From: an uncultured Clostridia bacterium
Lineage (GTDB): Bacteria > Bacillota > Clostridia > Monoglobales > Monoglobaceae
Length of the DNA: 24,570 nucleotides
Direction of reading: 5' to 3'
Assembly (NCBI GenBank): GCA_934463175.1
Contig: CAKSIW010000038.1
Coordinates: 1 to 24,570 of the forward strand
Every line of letters begins with the position of its first letter. Position 1 is the stretch's first letter. The translations under genes were made by a program, and so were the position numbers. The notes under the pieces are model-generated. The model did not search any database and was not told where the DNA came from. It was given only the letters and a program-made list of their open reading frames with translations. This document shows, one piece after another, positions 6,489 through 14,300 of this stretch.

Positions 6489-7637
6489 TCAGCTCCTTTC
6501 AGAAAGCTCGCGTCTGACATTTTTGTCTGTCTCTATTATATCCTCAATTGTGGGGTTTGATTTATTCCTAAACCGCGCAAGAGCATTCTCTGCGAAATCC
6601 GCAATATCCAAAAACCCGATTTTGTCATGCAGGAATGCGTCAACCGCAACCTCATTTGCAGCATTCAGCACCGTCGGAGCAAGTCCGCCCTCCATTCCTG
6701 CCTTCTTTGCCAGTGCAAGACAGCGGAAGGTTTTCTCGTCCGGTTCGGAAAAGGTCAGCTTGCCTATGTCTGTCAGCGAAAGCCGCGCATCGGGTGACGG
6801 CATACGCTCGGGATATGTGAAGGCATACTGAATCGGGTGCTTCATTGTCGGCTGCGACAGCTGTGCCATCACGCACAGGTCGCAGAATTCAACCATTGAA
6901 TGAATGATACTTTCGCGGTGAACAACAACCTCAATGTCCGATATATCAACTCCGAACAGCCATTTTGCCTCAATGATTTCAAGACCCTTGTTCATCAGAG
7001 TTGCACTGTCGATTGTGATTTTTGCGCCCATCGACCAGTTTGGGTGTTTGAGTGCCTGTTCTTTTTTCACGGTTTTGAGAAATTCCGTGTCTCTGCCGAA
7101 AAACGGTCCGCCGGACGCGGTCAGCAGAATTTTCCTGATTTCACCGTGATTGTTTCCCTCAATGCACTGGAAAATTGCCGAATGCTCGCTGTCAACAGGC
7201 AAAAGCCGAACTCCGCGCCGGCGCACCGCATCAGTGAAGAGTCCTCCTGCTGTCACCAATGTTTCCTTGTTTGCAAGGGCAATGTCCTTGCCTGCCTCAA
7301 TTGCACGCATTGTCGGAACAAGTCCTGCAAAGCCAACAATTGCCGACAAAACCATGTCGCACCCGTCAGCCTCCGCAATTTCACACAACCCCTCTTCGCC
7401 GCAAAGCACGCGCACGTCCGTGTCCGCAAGACGCACCAACAAATCCCTGTATGCGTTCTCGTCCGCAGCTGCCGCAAGCCGCGGTCTGTATTTTCGCGCC
7501 TGTTCCTCAAGCAGTGCGGCGTTTGAGTTTGCCGCAATTCCCGTCACTCCTATGTCCTTTATTCCCCTCAAATCGTCAACAACAGCCAAAGCCTGTGTTC
7601 CGATTGAGCCTGTTGAACCAAGTATTGAAATGTTCAC
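6489..7637 (-). CDS. dxr: 1-deoxy-D-xylulose 5-phosphate reductoisomerase
   Basis: Dxr (IspC) converts 1-deoxy-D-xylulose 5-phosphate to 2-C-methyl-D-erythritol 4-phosphate with NADPH, the first committed step of the MEP isoprenoid pathway. NADPH-binding GSTGSIG is at 7-13; then KETLVTAGG, PVDSEHSAIFQCIEG with the metal-binding region, LTASGGPFFGR, and HPNWSMGAKITIDSATLMNK. The frame is open to an ATG at 7673, but that start lies inside the terminator-like repeat and adds an atypical N-terminus (MRFLLGEKVCDC). I chose GTG at 7635-7637, which gives the usual start (V/M)NISILGSTG and 382 residues, close to the family length, with AAAAGGTG upstream as ribosome site. Isopentenyl units made by this pathway feed UppS, two genes upstream. 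Confidence 0.96.
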   Translation of the reverse strand: MNISILGSTGSIGTQALAVVDDLRGIKDIGVTGIAANSNAALLEEQARKYRPRLAAAADENAYRDLLVRLADTDVRVLCGEEGLCEIAEADGCDMVLSAIVGFAGLVPTMRAIEAGKDIALANKETLVTAGGLFTDAVRRRGVRLLPVDSEHSAIFQCIEGNNHGEIRKILLTASGGPFFGRDTEFLKTVKKEQALKHPNWSMGAKITIDSATLMNKGLEIIEAKWLFGVDISDIEVVVHRESIIHSMVEFCDLCVMAQLSQPTMKHPIQYAFTYPERMPSPDARLSLTDIGKLTFSEPDEKTFRCLALAKKAGMEGGLAPTVLNAANEVAVDAFLHDKIGFLDIADFAENALARFRNKSNPTIEDIIETDKNVRRELSERS

Positions 7638-7662
7638 ACAATCACACACCTTTTCGCCAAGT

Positions 7663-7705
7663 AAAAAACGCACCGCCCATTCTGTGCAAGGACAGCGCGT
7701 TTTTT
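7663..7705 (-). terminator. Terminator-like inverted repeat between cdsA and dxr
   Basis: AAAAAACGC (7663-7671) is fully complementary to GCGTTTTTT (7697-7705), with an inner CTGT/ACAG stem (7682-7685 with 7692-7695). Both strands read as a hairpin followed by six or seven T. It sits inside the operon, so it may reduce rather than stop transcription into dxr-rseP-yitT, or protect an RNA end after processing. Confidence 0.45.
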
Positions 7706-7707
7706 TG

Positions 7708-8523
7708 TCATATTCCGACCGATGTCAAAAACAGATATATCGCCGGCGCAACCAGAATCACGCTGTCGCACCTGTCAAGGATTCCGCCGTGTCCGGGAAA
7801 CAGCGTTCCATAGTCCTTGATTCCGTATCTGCGTTTGATTATTGACGCCGCAAGGTCTCCCGTCTCCGAAATGACCGCCGCAATAATGCCCAAAAGCGCC
7901 AGCCGGGCAAAGCTTATGTCAAGCCCGAAGCTTCTCATGATTAATCCGTATATCATATAGAACAATGCACAGCCGAGAACTCCGCCGATTGCTCCTTCAA
8001 CCGTTTTTTTCGGGCTGATTTCGGGGCACAGCTTATGTCTCCCGAGAAATATTCCGCTGAAATATGCGCATGAATCGGTGAGAAACGCGCCGATGAACAC
8101 CAGCCATATATAGAACCGTCCGTGCTCCAGCATTCTTATGTTGATTATGTCTGTCAGAAAATACGGAATGTATATGACGCTCAGAATGAGCATACCCGCG
8201 TCAGCCGCCGAAACGTTTTTGTGGTCAGCCAGCATACATATGAAAATTGCCAGCATGAACAGATAGAAAAGCGTCCTGTGAAGCATGACGGGAACACTGT
8301 GCGTCTGCTGAATTATGCACGGTGTCAGCGGAATTACGATTGCGGCAATATATCCGATTGCACACAAGGCATGTTTTTCGGAAAGACGCGTTGCCCTGTA
8401 GAATTCATTCAGTCCGACAAGCGCAACCGCAATAATTGCTACGGTCACAACATATTTTTCGGACAGCAGGATTGCAACCAGCAGCGGAATGCAAACCAGT
8501 GCGGTTATAATTCTTGTTTTCAT
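7708..8523 (-). CDS. cdsA: Phosphatidate cytidylyltransferase (CDP-diacylglycerol synthase)
   Basis: CdsA makes CDP-diacylglycerol from phosphatidate and CTP, the branch point of bacterial phospholipid synthesis. The 271-residue protein is strongly hydrophobic with about seven or eight membrane segments. The family signature is complete near the C-terminus (222-254): GDLAASIIKR, GIKDYGTLFPGHGG, ILDRCDS. The earlier conserved block FLTDSCAYFSGIFLGRHKL followed by SPKKTVEGAIGG is also present. The start ATG follows GTGTAGGAAAA and is five bases after the uppS stop codon, so the two genes are tightly coupled, the normal arrangement in Firmicutes. Confidence 0.97.
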   Translation of the reverse strand: MKTRIITALVCIPLLVAILLSEKYVVTVAIIAVALVGLNEFYRATRLSEKHALCAIGYIAAIVIPLTPCIIQQTHSVPVMLHRTLFYLFMLAIFICMLADHKNVSAADAGMLILSVIYIPYFLTDIINIRMLEHGRFYIWLVFIGAFLTDSCAYFSGIFLGRHKLCPEISPKKTVEGAIGGVLGCALFYMIYGLIMRSFGLDISFARLALLGIIAAVISETGDLAASIIKRRYGIKDYGTLFPGHGGILDRCDSVILVAPAIYLFLTSVGI

Positions 8524-8528
8524 TTTTC

Positions 8529-9272
8529 CTACACCCTTCCGAATCTTCTGTTCCTGTGCTGATAGTCAATGATTGCCCTTTCCATGTCCTTCTCCGAAAA
8601 ATCAGGCCAGTTTATGCTGCTGAACCAGAATTCCGCATATGCCGCCTGCCACAGCATAAAGTTTGACAATCTGCACTCGCCGCTCGGGCGTATAATCAAA
8701 TCAACCTCGGGGTCATCTTTGGTATACATAAGTCCCGAGAGGTATTCCTCCGTAATATCGCCGATTTCCGCGTCGCCGTGCAGCACATTTTCCGCCGCCT
8801 GCCGCGCCGCGGTGCAGATTTCATCTCTGCCGCCGTAGTTCAGCGCAACATTCAGAATGAGTCCCGTGTTTTTTGAAGTGTATTCTTCAGCATAATCAAT
8901 TGCACGGTTAATTTTGTCCGAAAGCGCGCTTCTGTCGCCGATAACCCTCAAGATGACGTTCGTGCCGCTAAACTGCTCCTCAACCTGCTGAAGATACATA
9001 TACAGCAAATCCATCAGGGCGTCAACCTCCTTCTGAGGTCTGTTCCAGTTCTCGGTTGAGAACGCATATGCAGTCACGCACTTTATTCCGATTTTATCGC
9101 AGTATACAACAATTTTTTTCAGCGTTTCCGCACCTGCGCGATGACCCGCGCTCCTCGGCAGTCCGCGCCGTTTTGCCCAGCGCCCGTTTCCGTCCATGAT
9201 GATTCCGACATGCTTCGGTATATTCGTCAAATCAAGCGTTTCGGAGGTCTTTTCTTTTCTTTTAAAAAACAT
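8529..9272 (-). CDS. uppS: Undecaprenyl diphosphate synthase (cis-prenyltransferase)
   Basis: UppS adds isopentenyl units in cis to farnesyl diphosphate to give undecaprenyl diphosphate, the lipid carrier for peptidoglycan and surface polymers. The 247-residue protein has the first signature HVGIIMDGNGRWAKRRG (21-37, with catalytic Asp27), SAGHRAG, VTAYAFSTENWNRP, LNVALNYGGRDEI and the C-terminal block DLIIRPSGECRLSNFMLWQ followed by AEFWFSS. Its ribosome site is weak (AAGAG). The gene starts 25 bases after frr. One detail is unusual: in the last block the common sequence is SGEqRiSNFlLWQ, here with Cys-Arg-Leu, a conservative variation. Confidence 0.97.
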   Translation of the reverse strand: MFFKRKEKTSETLDLTNIPKHVGIIMDGNGRWAKRRGLPRSAGHRAGAETLKKIVVYCDKIGIKCVTAYAFSTENWNRPQKEVDALMDLLYMYLQQVEEQFSGTNVILRVIGDRSALSDKINRAIDYAEEYTSKNTGLILNVALNYGGRDEICTAARQAAENVLHGDAEIGDITEEYLSGLMYTKDDPEVDLIIRPSGECRLSNFMLWQAAYAEFWFSSINWPDFSEKDMERAIIDYQHRNRRFGRV

Positions 9273-9297
9273 AACTCTTATATTTCAGGCGAATCAC

Positions 9298-9840
9298 CTA
9301 AACCTCCATGATTTCCTTTTCCTTCTCGCTCACAATACTGTCTATGCTTGACACAAACTTGTCAGTTAGCTTCTGAATTTTTGTTTCAAGATCCTTGAGG
9401 TCGTCCTCTGTGATTTCTCCGTCTTTTTTCTGTTTCTTGAAGCCTTCGATTGCGTCACGGCGAACACCGCGGATTGCAACCTTGCATTCCTCGCCGCGCT
9501 TTGAAATTCCCTTCACAAGCTCGCGGCGGCGTTCCTCTGTGAGCGGCGGAAAGTTCAGTCTTATGCTCTTTCCGTCGTTGTTCGGAGTGATACCGACATC
9601 GGATTTTAAGATTGCCTTTTCAATGTCCGAAAGAATTGACGCGTCCCACGGCTGAATGATGATTGTTCTCGCCTCGGGAACCGCAATTGTTCCAACCTGC
9701 TGAATCGGTGTCGGAACACCGTAATATTCAACTGTAACCTTGTCCAGAATTGCGGGGTTTGCACGTCCCGCGCGGATTGCCGCAAGATCGTTTCTGAGCG
9801 CGGCAATTGCTTTTTCCATTTTTGCTTCTGCGTTTTTCAT
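9298..9840 (-). CDS. frr: Ribosome recycling factor
   Basis: RRF splits post-termination 70S ribosomes together with EF-G. The 180-residue protein, about five residues shorter than typical, begins MKNAEAKMEKAIAALRNDLA, then IRAGRANPAILDKVTVEYYG, TPIQQVGTIAVPEARTIIIQ, IGITP-like DVGITPNNDGKSIRLNFPPL, TEERRRELVK and a long C-terminal helix. The start ATG has GGGAGAGG six bases upstream. It follows pyrH by 17 bases, the conserved neighbour in most bacteria. Confidence 0.97.
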   Translation of the reverse strand: MKNAEAKMEKAIAALRNDLAAIRAGRANPAILDKVTVEYYGVPTPIQQVGTIAVPEARTIIIQPWDASILSDIEKAILKSDVGITPNNDGKSIRLNFPPLTEERRRELVKGISKRGEECKVAIRGVRRDAIEGFKKQKKDGEITEDDLKDLETKIQKLTDKFVSSIDSIVSEKEKEIMEV

Positions 9841-9857
9841 ATCAAACCTCTCCCATC

Positions 9858-10562
9858 TTATTTAACTATTGTTCCGATTTCCTCGCCCATCACTGCACGC
9901 TTAATGTTTTCGGGGTCGTCAAGACCGAAAACCAGAATCGGAATCCCGTTATCCATACAAAGCGAGGTTGCCGTGGAATCCATAACACCGAGACCGCGGT
10001 TAAGCACGTCAATATAGCTGAGGTGGTCAAACTTTGTCGCATTCGGATTGATGTGCGGATCGCTGTCATAAACACCGTCAACCTTCTTGGCAAGAAGAAT
10101 GATTTCCGCATTGATTTCAGCCGCACGGAGAGCCGCCGTGGTGTCTGTTGAGAAAAACGGATTTCCCGTTCCGCAGGCGAATATGACAACCCTGCCCTTT
10201 TCAAGGTGACGCATTGCCTTGAGCCTGATATACGGCTCTGCAATCTGGCGCATTTCAATTGCTGTCTGAACTCTTGTGGGAACTCCCTGATGTTCGAGTG
10301 CGTCAAGCAACGCAAGAGAGTTGATCACCGTTGCAAGCATACCCATATGGTCGGCACGCGAACGATCCATTCCCTCGCCCGTTCTTCCTCTCCAGAAATT
10401 TCCTCCGCCAACAACAATGGCAACCCTGCACCCAAGCTCTGTGCATTCCTTGATTTTCTGTGCAATTGTTGTGACAGTTTTTGAATCAATTCCGAATCCT
10501 TTGTCGCCTGCAAGAGCCTCACCGCTCACCTTCAGCAACACACTTTTGTATTTAAGTGACAT
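9858..10562 (-). CDS. pyrH: UMP kinase
   Basis: PyrH phosphorylates UMP to UDP, feeding RNA, DNA and UDP-sugar synthesis. It is a hexameric amino-acid-kinase-fold enzyme unrelated to eukaryotic UMP/CMP kinases. The 234-residue protein shows LLKVSGEALAGDKGFGID (9-26), VAIVVGGGNFWRGRTG, MDRSRADHMGMLATVINSLA, GNPFFSTDTTAALRAAEI and LLAKKVDGVYDSDP. AGGAGGAAGG stands a few bases before the ATG. It is the second gene of the operon: a Ser-rich membrane protein gene ends 45 bases downstream on the other side of the map order, that is, it precedes pyrH in transcription... its stop at 10608 lies upstream of the pyrH start. rpsB and tsf, which often precede pyrH, are absent. Confidence 0.97.
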   Translation of the reverse strand: MSLKYKSVLLKVSGEALAGDKGFGIDSKTVTTIAQKIKECTELGCRVAIVVGGGNFWRGRTGEGMDRSRADHMGMLATVINSLALLDALEHQGVPTRVQTAIEMRQIAEPYIRLKAMRHLEKGRVVIFACGTGNPFFSTDTTAALRAAEINAEIILLAKKVDGVYDSDPHINPNATKFDHLSYIDVLNRGLGVMDSTATSLCMDNGIPILVFGLDDPENIKRAVMGEEIGTIVK

Positions 10563-10607
10563 TAACCTTCCTCCTGTGTTAATTAGTTTATTAATGAAAT
10601 CTTTTAC

Positions 10608-11216
10608 TTATTCCGATATATCAATGACGGTTATGGATTCCTCGGGTTCTTCAGGTGCTCCTCCCTCGGGCGTTGTCACCGTCTCGGGAGAGAATCCCGT
10701 TCCCGACTGTGCATTGTCCGTTGTCTCCGTCTTTGACTCGCTTTCCGTCTTTGCTGTGTTCTCGTGAGCCGTGCCCGCAGTTGTCTTGTTATCACTCTTT
10801 GTCTGACTGCTGTCACTCTTTGATGTGCTGTCATTCTTTGCAGAGCCTGAATCACTCTTGCTTTGAGTGCTGCCGCTCTTTGAAGAGCCGGTCTCGCTCT
10901 TTGCTGTGCTTCCGCTGCCCGATGAGCTGCCCGATGAACTGCCGGACGACTTCGGCTGCGACGATGATGCGCGGTATTTATCAAGCGTGGTGTTCAGAAG
11001 CTCCACCTCGTCCTCCAGCTTTTGAACCTGAGTTTTCAGCTCCTTGTTTTCCTTTTCCGCAGTGCCGTCACTGACGGGCATAACTGTTATCGGATTGATT
11101 ATAAAGCTGAACGCCAAAAAGAACGAAACAAAAAACACAGCAATTGTTCCGAAAACAATTCCGATGCCCAGCAGGGTTTTCTTTTTCCTTGGCGACATGG
11201 TTTTTTTCTCCTTCAT
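10608..11216 (-). CDS. Single-pass membrane protein with coiled coil and Ser-rich tail
   Basis: I do not recognise a family. The 202-residue protein has a basic start (MKEKKTMSPRKKK), one membrane segment at about 14-41, a short coiled coil at about 53-80 (EKENKELKTQVQKLEDEVEL), then a Ser/Lys/Asp/Gly-rich low-complexity tract (about 83-172) with irregular KSDS/SKSG units, and an acidic end. The likely topology is N-terminus inside, tail outside. The layout recalls divisome proteins such as FtsL/DivIC only in general form, which is not enough for a call. It heads the operon, directly after the promoter and before pyrH. A better-spaced ribosome site (AAGGAG, nine bases) precedes Met7, so the true start may be 11198. 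Confidence 0.75.
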   Translation of the reverse strand: MKEKKTMSPRKKKTLLGIGIVFGTIAVFFVSFFLAFSFIINPITVMPVSDGTAEKENKELKTQVQKLEDEVELLNTTLDKYRASSSQPKSSGSSSGSSSGSGSTAKSETGSSKSGSTQSKSDSGSAKNDSTSKSDSSQTKSDNKTTAGTAHENTAKTESESKTETTDNAQSGTGFSPETVTTPEGGAPEEPEESITVIDISE

Positions 11217-11264
11217 GTTCTATCCGCCTTTCCTGTCCGTTTCAAATAAAATCACTTATAACGT

Positions 11265-11293
11265 ATTATACCATATATTTTTTAACTATTCAA
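11265..11293 (-). promoter_or_regulatory. Sigma-A promoter of the pyrH-frr-uppS-cdsA-dxr-rseP operon
   Basis: On the minus strand TTGAAT (11293-11288) and a perfect TATAAT (11270-11265) are 17 bases apart, with the transcription start expected near 11258, about 40 bases before the first start codon. The seven genes that follow have gaps of 5 to 70 bases, and I see no equally good promoter between them. Confidence 0.85.
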
Positions 11294-11323
11294 GAGTTTT
11301 GCCATAAAAACTTTCACACACTC

Positions 11324-11365
11324 AAAAAGAGAGAGCCTGCCTCATCAGGCAAGCCCTCTCTTTTT
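11324..11365 (-). terminator. Terminator of the giant surface protein gene
   Basis: The arms 11324-11340 and 11349-11365 are complementary over about 17 positions with two mismatches, and the outer part is AAAAAGAGAG against CTCTCTTTTT. On the minus strand it ends in five T. It lies 20 bases beyond the stop codon and just upstream of the promoter of the next operon. Confidence 0.92.
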
Positions 11366-11385
11366 GTTATACACCGCCGTTATGC

Positions 11386-14300
11386 CTATTTTTCCGCTGA
11401 AAAGAATCTTCTGAGAACCGCTGCAAGCTCGGCTCTTGTTGAATTATCCTTCGGGTTTATCGTATTTTCCGTCTTTCCCTTCATCAGACCCGCGCCGACT
11501 GCATACTGCATTGGAGGCACCGCATATTCCGAAATGCTGTCAAAGTCCGAATAGGAGAGTATGTTCGTGTCCTCTCCGACAGATACGTTTTCTCCCTTAT
11601 ATTCCGAATATCTGTGTATTATCGCCGCAATCTGTTCTCTCGTGACTGCCGCGTCCGGAGCAAACTCCGCTTCCGAATATCCCTTTACGATTTTCTCGCT
11701 TGCCGCCCAGCGAACCGCTTCGGCATAATAGCCGTCGGGGTCAATGTCGGCAAATGTCATCGCATAGTTCACATACGGCTCATTTTCCGCTCTCCACAAA
11801 ACCGTCACAAGCATTGCGCGCGAAACAATTCCGTTCGGGTCAAACATGTTTCCGCTTATTCCGCGGAACAAGCCGTTCTTCACAGCATATTCCACATCAT
11901 CACGGAACCAGTCATCATCTCCGACATCTCCAAACGGGTTTTCCCATTTTTCGTCCTGCGCCGTGCCCTTTTTAACCCATTTTGCATAAAGCGTGAAGCT
12001 TGCCGTGACCTTTGCGGAAAAATCATATTTTTCGGTCAGTTCACGGTCGGAATACCAGCCTGCGAACTCAAAGCCGACCTTTTCAGGTGCGGAAGGCTCT
12101 GTAAGTGTCTCACCCTCATTCACCTTCACACTGTCAATCCGGCTTCCGCCGTTTGTCTCAAAGTCAACCGCAAAGCTCTTTCCGACGGAGCTGCCGCCTC
12201 CGCCGCCCGATGAGCCTCCGCCGCCTGCTGCGGCAAAGCTTACGGCAACCGTAACCTCTGTGTCTGTGTCAGCCACCGTATATGACGTTCCCGAAATCAC
12301 GTTTCCGTTAACCGTAATTGCAGACCTTCTGTAGCCAGAATCAGCAGCTGCCGTAATTGTCAGAACATCTCCGATTTCAACCCCATCGCGGCTTTCAAGA
12401 ATTGTTCCGTCAGCCTTTTTCACAGTGAAGCTTCCGTGTTCCGCAGCCTGCGCAGTGAACGGAATTCCCGTCTCTGCCGACGCATTGATTGCGACGTCCT
12501 TTCTGATTCCCGAAAGCTTAACCGAATAGCTTCCGTCCGTGTTTGCGGTCAGCTCAACCGTATCCGCCGTGTCATCGGCAATCTCAAGATTTTTCAGAGT
12601 CATTCCCGATGCAGGCACAACATTAAATTCAGCCGAACCGCCGTCTCTGACAGTTCTCTCCGAATCCGTGCCGTAATCTGCCGGAGTTCTGACAAGCCCC
12701 TCCACAGTATACTCCGCCGTATCGCCCGCAATTCTCCACAGCTTCAGGTCACAGAACTCAACCGACACCTCTGTGTTGGCTTTCAGTTCAAAGCTGAGTG
12801 TGTTTGAAAGCTCACCGACCGTCTCGCCGTTCACCTTCCACTCCTTGACCATTTTTCCGCTGTCGGGTGCTGCAGTAAATGTCAGAACGCTTCCGAAGTC
12901 GCGTCTGTCGGTGACTCCGCGTGTCATTGCAACGCCGTCTGCCGTGCCGCTGACATCTCCGCCGTCCGTTCCCTCTGCAATGTCATATTTAACATCATAT
13001 TTCGCCGCCGCAATGAACTCCGCACCGACCGTCATATCGGACATCACAGAAACCGTGAACGAGCTTCCCATTCTTCCTGCCGCGTCCTCTGTCCAGCGGC
13101 TCAGCATATAACCCGTGTCAGCCGCAGCCGTGAACGTTACCTCCGTTCCCTCGCGCACCTCGCTGACCTCAGCCCCGAGAACCTCTGCACGAACCGAACC
13201 GTTCTCCGACGGCACAATTGTGATTCTGCGGGTCGGAATTTCTTCAAAATATACACACACGTTAAGGTCGCTGTCAAGCGATGCAATCTCCGCTGTCAGC
13301 TTATCCGCACTGATTACCGCCTCTGCCGGGAGTCCTGTCCATTCTCTCACGCGGCAGCCCTCGGCAGGGCTTGCCGTGAATATCACTCTGCGCGCCGCAC
13401 CGATTGTGTCTCCGCTGTCAAACGCTCTTCCGTTTGCCGCTGCGGAAATTGTTCCCAATGTCCCGTCATTTGCGGAATATTCAACAAGCTTTCCGTCCTT
13501 GACAACGAATTTTGCAACATATGCCGCATTTTCCTCCGCGGTGAAGCTGTAGTCCTCGTTTGCGCCTTCAATCTTTGTACCGTTCTTATACCAGCCCTCA
13601 AACTCATAGCCGTAGCTCGGTATTGCCGTGAGGCTGACCGTGCTGCCATGTCTCACCGTCTCGGGCAGACCGCTGACCGTGCCGCCTGTCTCTGCCGACG
13701 CCGTTATGTCAAGTTTCTCCTTCTGAAGCTCTGCCGCAACAACAGTGTCATTGCCGTCCGCCGTGAAAACATAGGTCAGCGAATCATATCCTGTCAGAAC
13801 ACTTCCGTTCAGCAGCCAGTTTTTCAGTACGAAATGCGGCTCGGGTGCGAGTGTGAACTCAACCTCAGCACCGATTGTCGGTGTTCCGCCGCTTGTGAAC
13901 TCCGCACCTGCCGCCTCTGCCGAAAGAGCTCCTCCGTGAGGCTGTGCAAAGAACAGTCTTCCCATGCCTTCCTCAAACTGCACCTTGAAGCTCTTCTCCG
14001 CAAGTGCGCCAAGCTCCTCCGCAGTATACGCCAGCGTGCTGCCCAAGCCGTTCTCAACCATGCTGCCGACTGTCCATTCCTTCACGCGGTAGCCCGTGTC
14101 TGCTGCCGCAGTGATGGTCACCGCACCGCCTTCATAAACATCAACCGTGCCGACTGTCACACCGATTTCGTTCTGTTCGTATGCAGACATGCCCTTTCTG
14201 GACGCAATGACATTGAGTGTGCCGTGAGCCGCTCCTGCCGCTCCGGCCTCGGTGTTTATCACCTCAAAGCTCACCGTGTGCTTTTCAAGCTCTCTGAATG

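Noticed and set aside
7638..7673. ATG start of dxr at 7673
   Set aside because: The extra 12 residues do not fit the family N-terminus and overlap the terminator-like repeat; GTG 7635-7637 with AAAAGGTG fits better.
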